DNA from: Adiantum capillus-veneris
Lineage: Eukaryota; Streptophyta; Polypodiopsida; Polypodiales; Pteridaceae
DNA: 64,000 nucleotides
Direction: 5' to 3'
NCBI GenBank assembly: GCA_014529385.2
Contig: CM043958.1
Span: 148,835,293 to 148,899,292 of the forward strand
The notes under the pieces: generated by a model
The model's input: only the letters and a program-made list of their open reading frames with translations
The model's database searches: none
Told to the model about the DNA's origin: nothing
Translations under genes and position numbers: made by a program
Part shown: piece after piece, positions 42,591-56,000 of the stretch
Position numbering within the stretch: position 1 is the stretch's first letter
How the letters are laid out: the number at the start of each line of letters is the position of its first letter

Positions 42591-44888
42591 ATGCAGGTAG
42601 ACATGAGATACATGCCAATAATGGAAGCATCAAATAAACCAACGCCAGTACCAGCTACAATGTGGTATAGCAACCAAAGTGAGTACTACCCTTCGGAGCA
42701 ACAAAATGTGACAGAAACACATGGATTGGTGAGGCCGGTACAACCTCCACCTCCTGGGTTTCAGTCGAAAGAAAGAAGGTATGAAATGGACGAAAGGACA
42801 TTGCGATTCATTGCAAATAGCGGCTTATCTAGGTCAAAGCTTGCTTATAGCCAAGAGAAAATGCTAAAAGAATCTCCTCAACCAGAGACAGATTGTCACA
42901 AAAGTCGTGACAACCACTTGGTCAAACAATGTCCTCATACGGAGATCACTGAAGTATATGCCTATTGTCTTGAGTGTGGCATCACTCACTTGATCCCCGA
43001 TTGCCCGAAAAGCCCAAACCAAATTAGGAAAATCACGACAAATGTATTAGGGATTGTTCAGCTACCTAGTAGCTCAGAAAATGAAAATGTCGTACCAGTT
43101 CAAGTGGTGACGAGAGCACAAGCTCAAAAGAAAGCTGATGAGAATCTAGAGACAAAGAACACAGAAAGTGACACGAGTCCAAAGACAGATGATGGACCAA
43201 AGACAGACGCACCTAGTCAGAAAACCAAGAGCAAACGAAATAGTTGGAAAGCTAGAAAGACTAGGAGGAAAGTACGCAAGGAACGAGAGCAAAAATTCCT
43301 AGCTGAGAAGCTTACCGAAGTTGAGGAGAAGATAAAACAACATGAGGAAAAGGAGACACCTTCTCTTACACAAATGGTTAAACCTCTAGAAGAACCATCC
43401 ACGGATAAGAAATCGAGAAGTGCTAGTTCAGGAGGATCTGTGTTGGTAGAGAAGGTTAATGAGACATTAGATGCCCTCTTGAAAGCCTATGATGACAACC
43501 AAACCCAAGAACACAAGTGGATGACATATCCCTATGTGGAACTAGAAAAGCAAAGGTTTGAAATGTGCCAGAAAATGATTCAAACAGCCCAAGCTTTACT
43601 AGAACCACCAGTTGCAAAACCTGAGGATGTGATCCGTGTCATGCCTACACAAGTAATCCCACCAAACCAAGAACTAAAAGAGCCAGATTCTAGTCATGAG
43701 CACAGACCAAACCTCAAAGACCCAGCATTAGAACCAAGGATAGTACTGAATACCACGGATAACTCTTCCGAGGGATTTCACCAAGCTATACCTCAGAATT
43801 GTAAAGAGATAGATGGTCTTGACGAATTGTGGAAACAAGTCAGAGAGGCCAATGAAGCCGATGACCTAAGAAGACGAGTAGACAAGACTGGTGATGAACG
43901 AGGAGTGTTTCTACCACCAATAGAGGAATTTGAGACTAGATCTCAAATGAATCTAGACGTGCGATCGTTTTGGGGCGACAAAGGATCTGTACAATCTATG
44001 GATAGTCAGCCCCATTCGCTAAGAACACTACCATCCTACATGGGAGAGTACGAGACCAAGTCATATGTGGTTGCAGTCCCATCACAGAGACAGTCTCCCA
44101 ACAAGGCCATCGATTCAAAGGGGCTAGTAGATATTCTATCTACCCGAGTCACCTGTACAATAATGTTAGCCGAGTTGCTCAGAATAAGACCAAACATGTG
44201 GGCTAATGTGGGTAAATGTCTAGAGAAATTTGGTGTAAAAACCCCAATGACTCAAATCGAGGAAGGCATCAAAGAGCTTGAAATGCCTCAACTAAATACT
44301 AGGCCAGTGCCAATAAACAAGGTAGGCGAGTATTACGAGGGAGAAGATGGAAACACCACCCTTCCTATGGAATTCAATGGTGTAAAAACCATGGCAATCC
44401 TTGACAGTGGAGCTGGTGTGGCCATTGCAACCAAAGAGGTTTGGAAAAAATGGGGAAAACCTGCCTTGATATCCACACGAATGACCCTACAGCTTGCAGA
44501 CGGACACAAGGAAAAGCCCCTAGGACTGCTAGAAAAAGTACTTGTTACTTCTTGTGACATTGAATATGAACACACTTTTGTTGTTGTTGACTTTGGCAAG
44601 AAGAACAACTATGACATCATTCTGAGAAGACCGTTCATGCGACAATTGAAAATGGTCCAAGATTGGGGTTATGACCATATATACCTGAGACATATGGAAA
44701 CCATAACAAAGATAAACTTGAGGGACCATAGCTATAGGGATGTGATGAGAACACTGGTAGAGGAGTTTGATTCCGCCACAGTGGTAGGATCAAAACTTCC
44801 AGCTTCGTTAGGTAAGCCTAAAGAACTGTGGATGTGTGGAGCTTCACAATGTGGTAGCTTGAAACTTGAGGAATGTATCCTAGAGTGA
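42591..44888 (+). CDS. E4 nucleocapsid-protease ORF without capsid
   Basis: An open 765-residue frame, the longest in the window. Residues about 100-140 hold two zinc-knuckle-like segments (CHKSRDNHLVKQC and CLECGITHLIPDC), both slightly off the CX2CX4HX4C pattern. Residues 215-265 are a basic coiled-coil-like stretch (RKTRRKVRKEREQKFLAEKL). Residues about 590-690 form a retropepsin-like domain with TMAILDSGAGVAIA and YDIILRRPFMRQL. A Gag capsid domain expected ahead of the zinc knuckles is absent, and the ATG lies where leader sequence (GTCAGAAAGCGAAAAAT) fuses to the coding part, which suggests deletion of capsid. No RT or integrase follows. The frame continues imperfectly to about 45780. 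Confidence 0.75.
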   Translation: MQVDMRYMPIMEASNKPTPVPATMWYSNQSEYYPSEQQNVTETHGLVRPVQPPPPGFQSKERRYEMDERTLRFIANSGLSRSKLAYSQEKMLKESPQPETDCHKSRDNHLVKQCPHTEITEVYAYCLECGITHLIPDCPKSPNQIRKITTNVLGIVQLPSSSENENVVPVQVVTRAQAQKKADENLETKNTESDTSPKTDDGPKTDAPSQKTKSKRNSWKARKTRRKVRKEREQKFLAEKLTEVEEKIKQHEEKETPSLTQMVKPLEEPSTDKKSRSASSGGSVLVEKVNETLDALLKAYDDNQTQEHKWMTYPYVELEKQRFEMCQKMIQTAQALLEPPVAKPEDVIRVMPTQVIPPNQELKEPDSSHEHRPNLKDPALEPRIVLNTTDNSSEGFHQAIPQNCKEIDGLDELWKQVREANEADDLRRRVDKTGDERGVFLPPIEEFETRSQMNLDVRSFWGDKGSVQSMDSQPHSLRTLPSYMGEYETKSYVVAVPSQRQSPNKAIDSKGLVDILSTRVTCTIMLAELLRIRPNMWANVGKCLEKFGVKTPMTQIEEGIKELEMPQLNTRPVPINKVGEYYEGEDGNTTLPMEFNGVKTMAILDSGAGVAIATKEVWKKWGKPALISTRMTLQLADGHKEKPLGLLEKVLVTSCDIEYEHTFVVVDFGKKNNYDIILRRPFMRQLKMVQDWGYDHIYLRHMETITKINLRDHSYRDVMRTLVEEFDSATVVGSKLPASLGKPKELWMCGASQCGSLKLEECILE

Positions 44889-45780
44889 GTTATAGAGGAG
44901 GGACTATATCCCAGAACCATTTCCTGAAGAAGAGTTAGAGCCTTTTGGATGGGAACACATCTTGGCTACTCTGGACGTGTGCGCCGTGGAGGATGCTCCC
45001 ACAACAAAGTTTTGTGATGAAAATGGCTATGATGTCGTTCCTTATTTTGCAGTGAGTGTAATCCAGGAAAAGGAAGAGTTCCTGACATCAACAAGCTCTC
45101 GAAATAAGGAGCAAACAAAGAAATGTGGAGAATCAAAAGATGAAGAAGACGAGGAGTTCTATGACTCTGTAGAACACTTCGAGCTTCAAGAAGATCAACG
45201 ACCCGTGAATCAATGTCATTGCTACACGAATAAAGTACATCAAAAGTGGATTCCAAAGTCCTCGGTGAAGACACAGCCACCACAAGCATCCTCATACATG
45301 GTTCCTAATAAGGATGCAAAGACTCAGCTAGGAGGAATACGACCATAGCAACGAGCTAACAATGCTCTAATCAATGGGCTAGAAAAGTCCTCCAAGAAAC
45401 TACCACCCACGAGCAAACAGACAGTAACTTTCCACTACCAACCAAAAAATCAAGGGAAAGTACAAGAAGTCAACCTTGCTGAGGATAGTAGCAATAGTGA
45501 TGAATCTTACGACATCCCCTATCATCTACTCAGGCAATCACTATCACCAACCCCTTCAGAAACAACCATGACAGGTCAAAAGAACAGGACAACAAGTCAA
45601 AGCCAAAAAGCTCAACAAATCTAGATACCAAAAAGCCAGATTGGCCAAAAACAGATATGGATCAAGAAGATAAAGATCTCTAATGACAAATCACAAGATC
45701 CAACACCAAAACAAAAACAAGGAAAGCATGCACGAACGGGTAAGAATATCACAAAGTCGCAATGTTTTGTACGCTTCTTG
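44889..45780 (+). pseudogene. E4 post-protease region and 3' coding tail
   Basis: After a stop at 44886 a frame reads PEPFPEEELEPFGWEHILATLDVC. This matches EPFPEHLFEPFEWTQILATMDVC at the right window edge of E1 and ties E4 to the E1 family. It runs on to 45348 with a Glu-rich linker. At 45600-45700 the frame IPKSQIGQKQIWIKK resembles the E1 tail VPKAQLKDKPIQIWVSK. The whole RT-RNase H-integrase region between these two is missing, an internal deletion of about 4 kb relative to E1. Confidence 0.7.
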
Positions 45781-47041
45781 AAGCCTCTAACATTATGACT
45801 ATTAGAGGGCAATGTTTTGTGAGATGCATTGAATTTTTGCGTTTTATTGTGATAATTTTTTGACGAAATTTAGAGTATATGCCCTCATAGTAGTGATACA
45901 GAGGAGTATGGGGACAAAATCCATATATGAGCCCCTAGGGACATGTGTATAGTGTACATAGCATTTAGATTTCTATTTGAATGATTTTTCTTTTGTTGAG
46001 TTGTTTTAAGATTTTCTTTGTTTATTATTAAGAAAAAAAATTTAAAAATCCATAATCCACATGAAGAAAAGACTGACGAGAGGCTTGAGCACTACAAAGA
46101 GAAGAAGGCAGGGAAACGATGAAACTTCACGAAGTATGTCTCAACAGCCACTACAACAGCCGAAGAACTTGTCACAAAGCAGTGTCAACATGCAACCGAC
46201 AAGTCATACAAGTCAGAGTCGAGTAGCTAAGCCACAAAATGAGTGAGGTGTTAGTCCCAAAGCTTCAAGTAATATTCTCTGTGGTCTAAGCATCTTAGCT
46301 ATTCTAGGTACTGCTCAAGCTGGAAGAGTTGAGCATATTTACGTTGTGTCGCTCATGCTGGTATAGGTGAGCAAAAGAGTGGAAGTCTAAGTACTTAAGT
46401 CTGGTGAAGTGAAGGAGAAGGTCCAAAAGACACTCACATACTGAGCACAGTGAGATACGAGTGGAGAAACTTCTACATCGAAAACCCTTCTTGGAAAGGT
46501 GGAAGCTATTGAGACATCTTTTAATGTCACATGTGCTACATTTATTCCTCGAACGCCCATCATCTCCTTCTTTCACATTGCATGCTTTTGTTGACAAATT
46601 TCTCATATACATATAGAGTGTCCCATAATTGGCACTTGCATCAGGCACTCTTTCCGTGTTTTACCCAAGCACTCACCTTTCATGAACATGTACTTCACGT
46701 TCAACTGCTCAACTCCAATAAGAGCGTATACCAAAGGCATTTTTTTTCCCACCGGGTTTTTTCCCTTCGGTCATCCAGGTTTTAGACCCTAATCTAAAGA
46801 CACCTATCACCATCCTCTTGTACATATTCCTTCTACATCAACAATAAGGAAATGCTACTCAAATCAATTGACAAATGAATTGGAGCACCAATTTCATATC
46901 ATAGCATACTTCTCCTCAATGGCGAGTCGAAGAATGGCCTACAATGAAAAAGTTGCAGACAACACTAACAACATGATTGCGCAGGAACAAAGAAATCCCC
47001 AATGAAGAAGAGCAGACATAAAAGTAATCAGAGGATCTCAA
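45781..47041. other. Non-coding 3' region of E4
   Basis: No domain recognised. A 61-residue Gln/Ser/Arg-rich frame at 46061-46246 starts with ATG but matches nothing. Near 46740 the sequence CCCACCGGGTTTTTTCCC resembles the U5 wording of copia LTRs, so a small LTR fragment may be present. Confidence 0.35.
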
Positions 47042-48580
<1,539 letters not shown>

Positions 48581-48987
48581 GCATGCACTTCACGGGTGTG
48601 TGAGTCTCTCCGTCCAAGAGTTTGCAATCGTATTTTAATTGCAATTGGCACTCAGTCGTTGCTTTGCCATATTATATTGGCATCGCATTGTGAGAGTGTT
48701 TGCTCATCGGATTATGTCATTCGACATGTATGTACTACTCTCTTCAAAACGGAGATTGTTAATGATAGATTCATCGGTTACCACATGGTGCTCTTGGATT
48801 AGAACATATTTTTGGCATCATTTGAGCGGTTTTTCTCACTTGTTTTGTTACATTGATTGCCATATTTGTTGACAATTCTCTTAGACAATTTATGTTGTAT
48901 TTTGACAGTGCTTGGTGTGTGAGTTAGTCAGGCTTTGGCTATTGTCAATTGATTGATTTGTGCTTGATCTTGTCACAGGTTATCGCC
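48581..48987. other. Leader of the copia fragment
   Basis: Non-coding. CACAGGTTATCGCC just before the gag ATG at 48988 looks like a splice acceptor or leader. No copia 5' LTR or primer site was found, so the element is 5'-truncated at the E4 LTR. Confidence 0.4.
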
Positions 48988-50660
48988 ATGGATTTGACAT
49001 GTACATCATTGTCAGGGTTTATGATTTTCCATACAAAGTTTGATGGTTCAAACTTTGAGCATTGGAAAGCAGGTATGCATGATGCATTGACTCAGTTGGG
49101 CCAAGTGTTGCCACTATAGGTCATGGATGCTAGGTCAGAGTCTATGACTGACGATAAGTGGGAGGACTTGGATGATCTTGCATGTTTGACGATCATGTTA
49201 CACCTTGGTGAGTCTGTCTATTGCACTGGTTTGGATGCATGTATGATCTAGAGATTTATGGCAAAGATTGTCCAATGCTTTTGGCACAAATGATTCTAGA
49301 GAGATGCCTACAGTCAAGGGCAATCTTGCAGACATAGAGATGTTGTGTGTTGGCATTTTGGTCATACATGGCATGTATGTAGGCGTTGTTTTTGGCGGAT
49401 GAGATAGCAGAGGAGAAAGCACAAGAGGGATGCTATCTCTTTGGATGATGTGGGAGCAGGCGTAGTGTATGTGTCTATGGATGACGGAGATGTCGACTTT
49501 GCTTCCATGTTTACTCTTGACTTTCGTATGTGGGTTTTTGATGGCACATTACCGTCACATTGGATACTATATGTGAGTGCTAGGATTTCATGTCATGTCG
49601 AGTCGTGAGTGGTTTAGCACATATTCTAGTGGTATGCTTGGACATGTGTGTCTAGATGATGGTGCAGTGCATGACATAGTTGGTGCAGGAGATATCAGTC
49701 TATCATTGCCAAGTGGTGCATCATATGTGTTATGAGATGTATGCCATGTGCTAGGTTTGACACAAAGCTTGATCTCTGTGAGTCAATTATACAAGAAAGT
49801 GGATGACAGATAGTGTTGGACGAGCATAGTTTCAGATTGCATCATGGACAACTAGTCATAGCAAGAGGTTCTACTATTGGCATGATTCATGCGATGTGAG
49901 TACGTCACGTACAAGAAGGAACTATCTTTGTGAGTATGCAACCATGAAAAGAGACGAGGCATGTCTCCTTTGCGGATAGGTTGCATCATGCTACGGTTTG
50001 TGAGCATGTTGAGCCAGTTGTGCAGACAGTTGTGCAGCAAGGCATGTCATTCGTGAATACAATGACAGATATGGATGGCTTGAGTGTTGAGGATTCAGCC
50101 ATGATTCAGTCATTCATGGATATGATTAGGCTAGAGGCTGATGTGTGTGAGTTGATCTAGGCATTGCTCTTGCCACACAGGGTTCAGGACAGACAGATTC
50201 TCTTGGTGCGCATGTGACATGCGATGGACACAAGAATGGATTCTAGGGATTGGATTTTGGGTGTCAATGTGATTTCCATGAGTGGAGTTCTGAGCCAGAT
50301 TTGACTGAGATGGTCAGATTGGCAAAGATTTCCAAGATTGCATCAACATTCAAGAATCCCATGTATGAGATATTGATCTCAAGACCCGAGATTGCATTTG
50401 TGGTAGGTGCATTTGCAGTGGGAGCAGTCAGTCCTATAGTGGCTGATGTTGGCCTTGAGCATAGGGGCACTTTGTAACGTATGGTGAGATACTTGCTGGA
50501 TGTGTGCGGATTTGCAGAGGAGTATGTGGTTGATCGCTCTATAATTCCTCTACGATTAGAGCTTGATGCATAGAGATTCAGTGAGCCAGTGGGCATTGGT
50601 TGAGGTCATACTTGTGGTGGCCTTGTACAAGTTTTGTACAGTTTTTTTTTCTCCATCATG
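48988..50660 (+). pseudogene. Internally deleted Ty1/copia element
   Basis: The gag start reads MDLTCTSLSGF, then KFDGSNFEHWKAGMHDALTQL and DKWEDLDDLACLTIMLHL (UBN2-type). After frameshifts the protease neighbourhood follows (MSSREWFSTYSSGMLGHVCL, GASYVL, LGLTQSLISVSQLY) at 49590-49800. Integrase, RT and RNase H are absent, and 49950-50640 is an unrecognised 3' region. Stops are frequent. The DSG motif itself is shifted out of frame (about 49560). It ends at a purine-rich ATGTGGGAGG before TGTTGGGG. Confidence 0.75.
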
Positions 50661-50686
50661 GCCACATTGGCCTTTATGTGGGAGGT

Positions 50687-51050
50687 TGTTGGGGTAAAGC
50701 CCCATGTGGCTGATTAGGCCAGGTGCCCGCCCACTATACTTATTCATTATGTACATAATAGAATAAAGGGGCTCACTTATTGAGAGTGAGTTTTAGCCCC
50801 TGCAAACATGAGGTCTCCTCTTCTCCTCTCTTCTCCATTGCTACACACACTCACGCACGCTCTTGCTTGTGCACTTCAATGGTTTTGGTGGTGCTTTTAG
50901 CCCTGACATGGCCTGGTATCCACCCCCTTTTGTGTTCAGGTTTGGTATCACAAACTGCTCGAGCCATGCTTGAAATGATAGTGGTGACGTTTGTGAGTTC
51001 TCAGGGTGGAAATGGTTGTTTACTTGATTGTGTTTTTGTGTTGTAATCAT
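50687..51050 (+). repeat. 3' LTR start of the deleted copia
   Basis: It starts TGTTGGGGTAAAGCCCC after a short polypurine run (ATGTGGGAGG). It contains the inverted GGGGTAAAGCCCC motif and an AT-rich TATACTTATTC segment. The right end is not recognised. Confidence 0.5.
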
Positions 51051-51149
51051 CTGAGAAGTGATTTGTAGACTTGTTGGGGGTCTCTATGGGCTTTTGCTTC
51101 TCTTCCAAAGCTTGCACCATCCATTTTGGCGTTATCACTCTCCCTACAT

Positions 51150-51840
51150 TTTCTGGGTGAATTGCTCGTATTCTTGTCTGAACTTATCGACAAAAATAAT
51201 ATGGTTTCTAGTTATCAAATCATACAAAAACAAGTACAGGACTTTGTCAATGCTTAATTCATTCACATGGGGTTCCATGCACCGGTAGTAAGAGGTGACT
51301 CTTCCCTCCTCGTGCTTGTAAATCCCAATATTTTCATGATTGTAGCCATTCTCTCTACTCTCTTGTCGTGAATGTAGAAGGCTCCAGAAAGAGTGAATTT
51401 AGGAGGTATTTCTTGGGTCTCTATAACCATCTTCTCTTTTGCTATGTTGTCTCCATACCGATTGTAATTTTCTAGGTCTTTAAAAATGAGATAATGGTTT
51501 CCCTTCTCATCGTGGAGCCCATCACCATCTTCAATTACCATGACTATAGCCAATCCTCTTGCTGGTTGTTCTTCAATACAAAGGCATTGACGTCCTTAGA
51601 CATCATCATACATCAGGGCTCCGTGGGCATTTGTTCCCTTTAGGAAGATTGCCGTGTATTTTAGCATGTTTAAGGGGTTTTGAGAGATGCTACCCCCCAT
51701 GGTCCCTTACTATTGGAGACCTCCAAGTTTTCGGTTAGCCATCCACTGATATGATCCTTCGGAAGAGGTGTTTGTATCACTAGCCTCTTTTATGATTGCT
51801 ACTAGCATATCTATCCTTACTTGGTTAACAATCTCTTCTG
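51150..51840 (-). pseudogene. Unknown ORF remnant
   Basis: The minus strand reads almost continuously from MLVAIIKEASDTNTSSEGS through NPLNMLKYTAIFLKGTNAHG and GLAIVMVIEDGDGLHDEKGN to VERMATIMKILGFTSTRRE, with three stops. It does not match LCC, Gag or any pol domain I know. It lies between the copia fragment and the LCC LTR and could belong to another element or be a host-gene piece. Confidence 0.4.
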
Positions 51841-51999
51841 CTGACACTAAGCTATCATGATCTCCTATTACTCTTTGATCTCTTTGAAGTCACCTACCAG
51901 ATCTCAAATTCATCAAATCTTTCACACACACAACTATCAACCCAAACCTCTTAACTTAGAGACCTACTCATAGTTGTTATTTGCTTTGATTTTCTTTCC

Positions 52000-52979
52000 A
52001 ACTGCTTTCTCAACCTGTGAAGTACTTTGCACTTCCAACTAATCACCAACTTGCAGGATCCTTGGTTCTGGCTATGTGGGACGCATGTCTAACCTCACCA
52101 TCCTATCTTATTGCAGTATTAGCGAGAACCACGATTAATTTGTCAAACCATGGGACAAAGCTGATTTGACTAGTGCATAGAGGCTACAAGAGGTTATCAA
52201 TCTCTCGAAAAACAACTAACAACTCGCATCTAACTCAAGCTACACTCAAGTGACTGAAATCACCAAAAGCCAATTGCTCATCGGCAAACAAATCACATTT
52301 GTTACAGCATCAAATGACATCCAAACGTAACAAAACTTCTAGGACAAGTTTACAAGACCTAAGCACACATGCCTATGTAATCAAACCCCACTTTAGGTCA
52401 AGTTTCAAAATCCCGATTATTAACAACAGTGGACTTTTGATCTAGTCGTTTTTGACCCAGAATGCATCTAAATGCTTAGCAATGATGCCCTAATACCCCG
52501 CCTATGCTTAGTCTTCAATTTAAAAGTCTAAATTCCTAGTTATGATGAAATTAGGCCGCGGGTCGGTGACACCAAAAGCTACGAAATACAGTGAATGGCT
52601 TACATCAATGCATAGAGCTCTTACCTGCCGTTGCAGTGCAACAAACGTATACGCAATGTGACAACCGGAGAGGGAGTAAGAAGCGCGAGAAGGAGAGAAG
52701 TGAGTGCCGGTTAGCTTACGCTGTGTATTTCTTATCCAAAACTTACAAAAATTGGCTTTTATACCTTAGCCAAGGTTTTTGGGTGGTCAAAACTAATAAT
52801 CTGGAACCAAAGCTAGGAATTGATTGGCTGATACAATCTAGAAGCTTGTAGCCCCGGCTCATTAATTACAAGGTTTATCAGAGAAAATAGGAGTTACAAT
52901 ATTCCCGATTTATCAAAATAATAAATGTTTTACAAGGAGAACTCCAAAAAATGGTGTCCACATTAGCTTGCTGCTAACA
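52000..52979 (-). repeat. 3' LTR of LCC element 2
   Basis: It starts TGTTAGCAGC at 52979 (minus) next to the polypurine tract. A TATAAAAG box lies at 52756-52763 (minus), then a leader-like region and a donor-like CAG|GTAAGAG near 52622. The minus strand also contains GTTAATAATCGGG near 52415, a half-site of the palindrome found in this element's leader. The left limit is not determined. Confidence 0.65.
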
Positions 52980-52998
52980 TTCCCCCCCCTCCTCGCCT
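52980..52998 (-). promoter_or_regulatory. Polypurine tract of LCC element 2
   Basis: The minus strand reads GGCGAGGAGGGGGGGGAA directly before the LTR, 22 nt after the end of the coding frame. Confidence 0.8.
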
Positions 52999-53019
52999 GT
53001 GTCGTCCCTTGACACAACT

Positions 53020-56000
53020 TTATGGGCTGAAGTAGTCTTTGGGTTGGCGACGGGCAAGGCGGTCTTTAAGTGCTTCCAGTGTCTTTTGGTATCTGATTCT
53101 TCGTTCTTTGTCAGGAACTTGCAGAAATTTCATGGTGACTTGATTCTTCATTTCCACTGCTGAGTAGCCTACAAACCTGGATGTGAGGTTGCTTATCACC
53201 GGCGCAAATATCTTCGTTTGCCAGGTGAACAATCCAATGTAGAATGATTCTTCAAAAGCTAGCATATTATGCGAGGGCAGGAACGTGCATCTGGCATAGA
53301 ATCCGTAAAGGATTAAGGTTGCCCACTCAGATCGTAACATAAGCCTTTGTTTCCTTCCAAGAATGAGAGCCATGGGACTCCTGTCTGCTCAGGTTCATTG
53401 AAAACTTGTATGCATGTGAGTAGCATCCTATAGATCTTATATAACATTGCACAGGAGAGATCTGACAGACTCTTGACGAATGACATGGCGCCCGTTAGGG
53501 TTTTCACCATATATTCCTCTGTCGCTTGGCCTCTCTCTGGAGCTGGCAGCCTGGGGAAGTTGAGCCAAGTTGGCCTCTTCTTTTGTAGTGCTTCATGCGC
53601 TTGCCATGTCCTTACTCTGGGTACAAGGCAGAATGTTGGATCTCTTTGTAAGGCTGCAGGTGCTCTTGTGAACACAATCAGGTAACTCGGATTCTTGTTC
53701 AACCGGCTTAACCTCCACTTTGGGTGGTCTTTATCTGCGTTATCTTGTTGCATATCCTTGTACAGCCTTTCTTTTACCTATAAAAGTTCTACTTTGATGA
53801 GAGGGTACGGTAGGGATAGTTGGTGTCATTGAGCGTTGATTTGATTGGGAGTGAGTTGAGTGACGTTGACAAAGTGTAAAACTCTCAAACTCCCAATCCA
53901 TAGCGGCCTTCCACTGCTCATCCACCTCTAAGGTGATCTTCTCCTTCAGTGCGTCTTCTTCATCTTTTGACAGCTGGACCATTGACACTGTATTTGCATT
54001 TGTGATGTGAATCTGAAAATCTTCATCACCACTCGGCTCTGCTATGGACTACCTCTCAAACTCATCAAACAAGACCGAGGGTATGTCTATTTGTGGCGGC
54101 TCTGAAGTGCCTTCCTCTTCCTACGTGTCTGGCTTTCCATCTCTGAGGAGTTGATTTATCTGCTTGAGTTCTGCTATCTCCTTCAGGAGCTCCTCCTCTC
54201 TTTGAACCCGCATCAGTGCCAGGTCTCTATGCTGTGACTGTTCAAGCTTTGATTCCAGTTCTAAGTCCTTGTTTTTCTTTTCAAGTGCCTTTATACTTCA
54301 TCAGTTCCCTTGATCGAGGCCACGGCTGGGTTTTCTCTGATTTGCCATAAGAAAATGGCATGATCATTGATTCTCTGTTCAGAATATTTGCAGGGAAGCA
54401 TCGGCAACATCTAATTGCACTTGAATTTTTTGAGCTGACAGAGAGGTCGTAAGAAGTTCATTCGTGACTTCTGTCAGCTGCTCGTCTTTTACCTTGCAGG
54501 CATCAGATAATTTGGTGAGGAGGTCACCTAACTCCTCCATTTATTTTTGTTGTTTATCCCTGGCTATCTGATGATGATCCGCTTCTTCCTTCAGTTGTTG
54601 CACTTGCCTTTGGATATTAGTGATGATAATCATCCTGTCTTCGAGCTCTCCTTGAAGAGCGTCAATCACCATTTCTAATTCCTTGACCTTTGTGATGCGA
54701 TTCAAAGCTGTTGAACGGAGTCTCTCCGTCATTTCCTGCATCTGGCGTGCATATTCATTGACCTGTATTATAACTTCATCATTTGACTGCCACTCCTCCT
54801 GTCTTGCCAGTTGGGATTTGTCTGCAGCCTCATGTGTTGCTTCTTGCTGCGTTGTAATTGTTGGTGGTTCTTGTGTGGAGGTAGATGGTCGGTCTTCTTC
54901 TTGGCCATCCTGAGGCTTTGATGCCTCGGCAGTTTCTGGCTGAGTAGAAGTAGATGGTGTGGTCTCAACCCTTACTGTCTCTTCATGTGCCGGCCTTTTT
55001 GCCTTCTCTGGCTCGGGCTCCGTCTTATGTGTAGTGGTAGGATCTTTTTCTGTATCTCCTTCCTTATCAGTTTCTTCTTCCAGCTTTTGAGTCTCTTCTG
55101 CTGCCTGCTCCGGTTCTGGCTCTGCTTCTTTTTCCTTATGTCCGTCGCTGTGGTCAGCTTTTTGTGTAGTGGGTGGACTCAAAATCTTTCTCTTTTTTAG
55201 TCTCTTCTTCTTCATTGGTACCTTTTCCTGGTGGTGATGGTGGCGGGCTAGGCATGGGATGGTCCTGTTGTTCCGGAGGTGATGAGGTGGGTCGGGGAGA
55301 TCCCTGGCTTTGCTCTTGTGTAGCCGTTTCCTCATATCTCTTTGCCACTTCTTCTGCCTCTTTCAGCTTTAGGGCTTCGGCCTCTTGGTACATCTTTCTA
55401 AATAATCTGTTGGATCATCTGCCTCTTTTCTTGTATGATGCTTTGTTCGAGGTCCTTTCAGTCCTGTGGGTACCCACTTTTTTGGGTCCTTTCCCTGTGC
55501 TTGTCTCCTGCGCTGGTAGGCCTGTTTTTCTCTTTCAAAACGTGCTTGTTTTTTAGTTGGCTCCTCTTGGTGGGCAGCCACAGCTTTCCTCTTCATCTCT
55601 TCCCTCCGAGCTCTCTTTTCTTTGTTGTCAAAGCTCTCGCTGATGTGCCTCTCTGATGAGCTATCAGCTGACTCATCATCTGATTTCTGTGACCTTTTAC
55701 CTAACCTTGTAGCTCGTGGAGAGGGTTGTGCTGCCAAGATCCATGTATTCTGATCAGAGGCAGGCGGTAGATTGTCGGCCATGCCGATGGCATGATAGGC
55801 TATTCTAGTCAACACTTCTGGCGCGCCCAAGTATGTGATTTTGCCCTCCTTCTTGGTGCCCTTCAAGGTTGTCAAGACATACTCCGCGTGGTCCATAGGC
55901 TGCCTTGTTGTTGACTTAAGAACCTGAGTGAAGGTGGTGGCCACGGCGTGATTTGGTGTAGTGTACCTTGGTGGCCTTTTTGCCAGAAAATGAAAGTGTT

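Noticed and set aside
46061-46246. 61-residue Gln/Ser/Arg-rich ORF as an element accessory protein
   Set aside because: Too short, no homologous copy in the other elements of the window.
54541-55335. Host myosin or kinesin-type coiled-coil gene
   Set aside because: The coiled coil lies inside a longer frame homologous to the 10.3-14.2 kb element ORF and is bounded by a leader and polypurine tract, so it belongs to the element.
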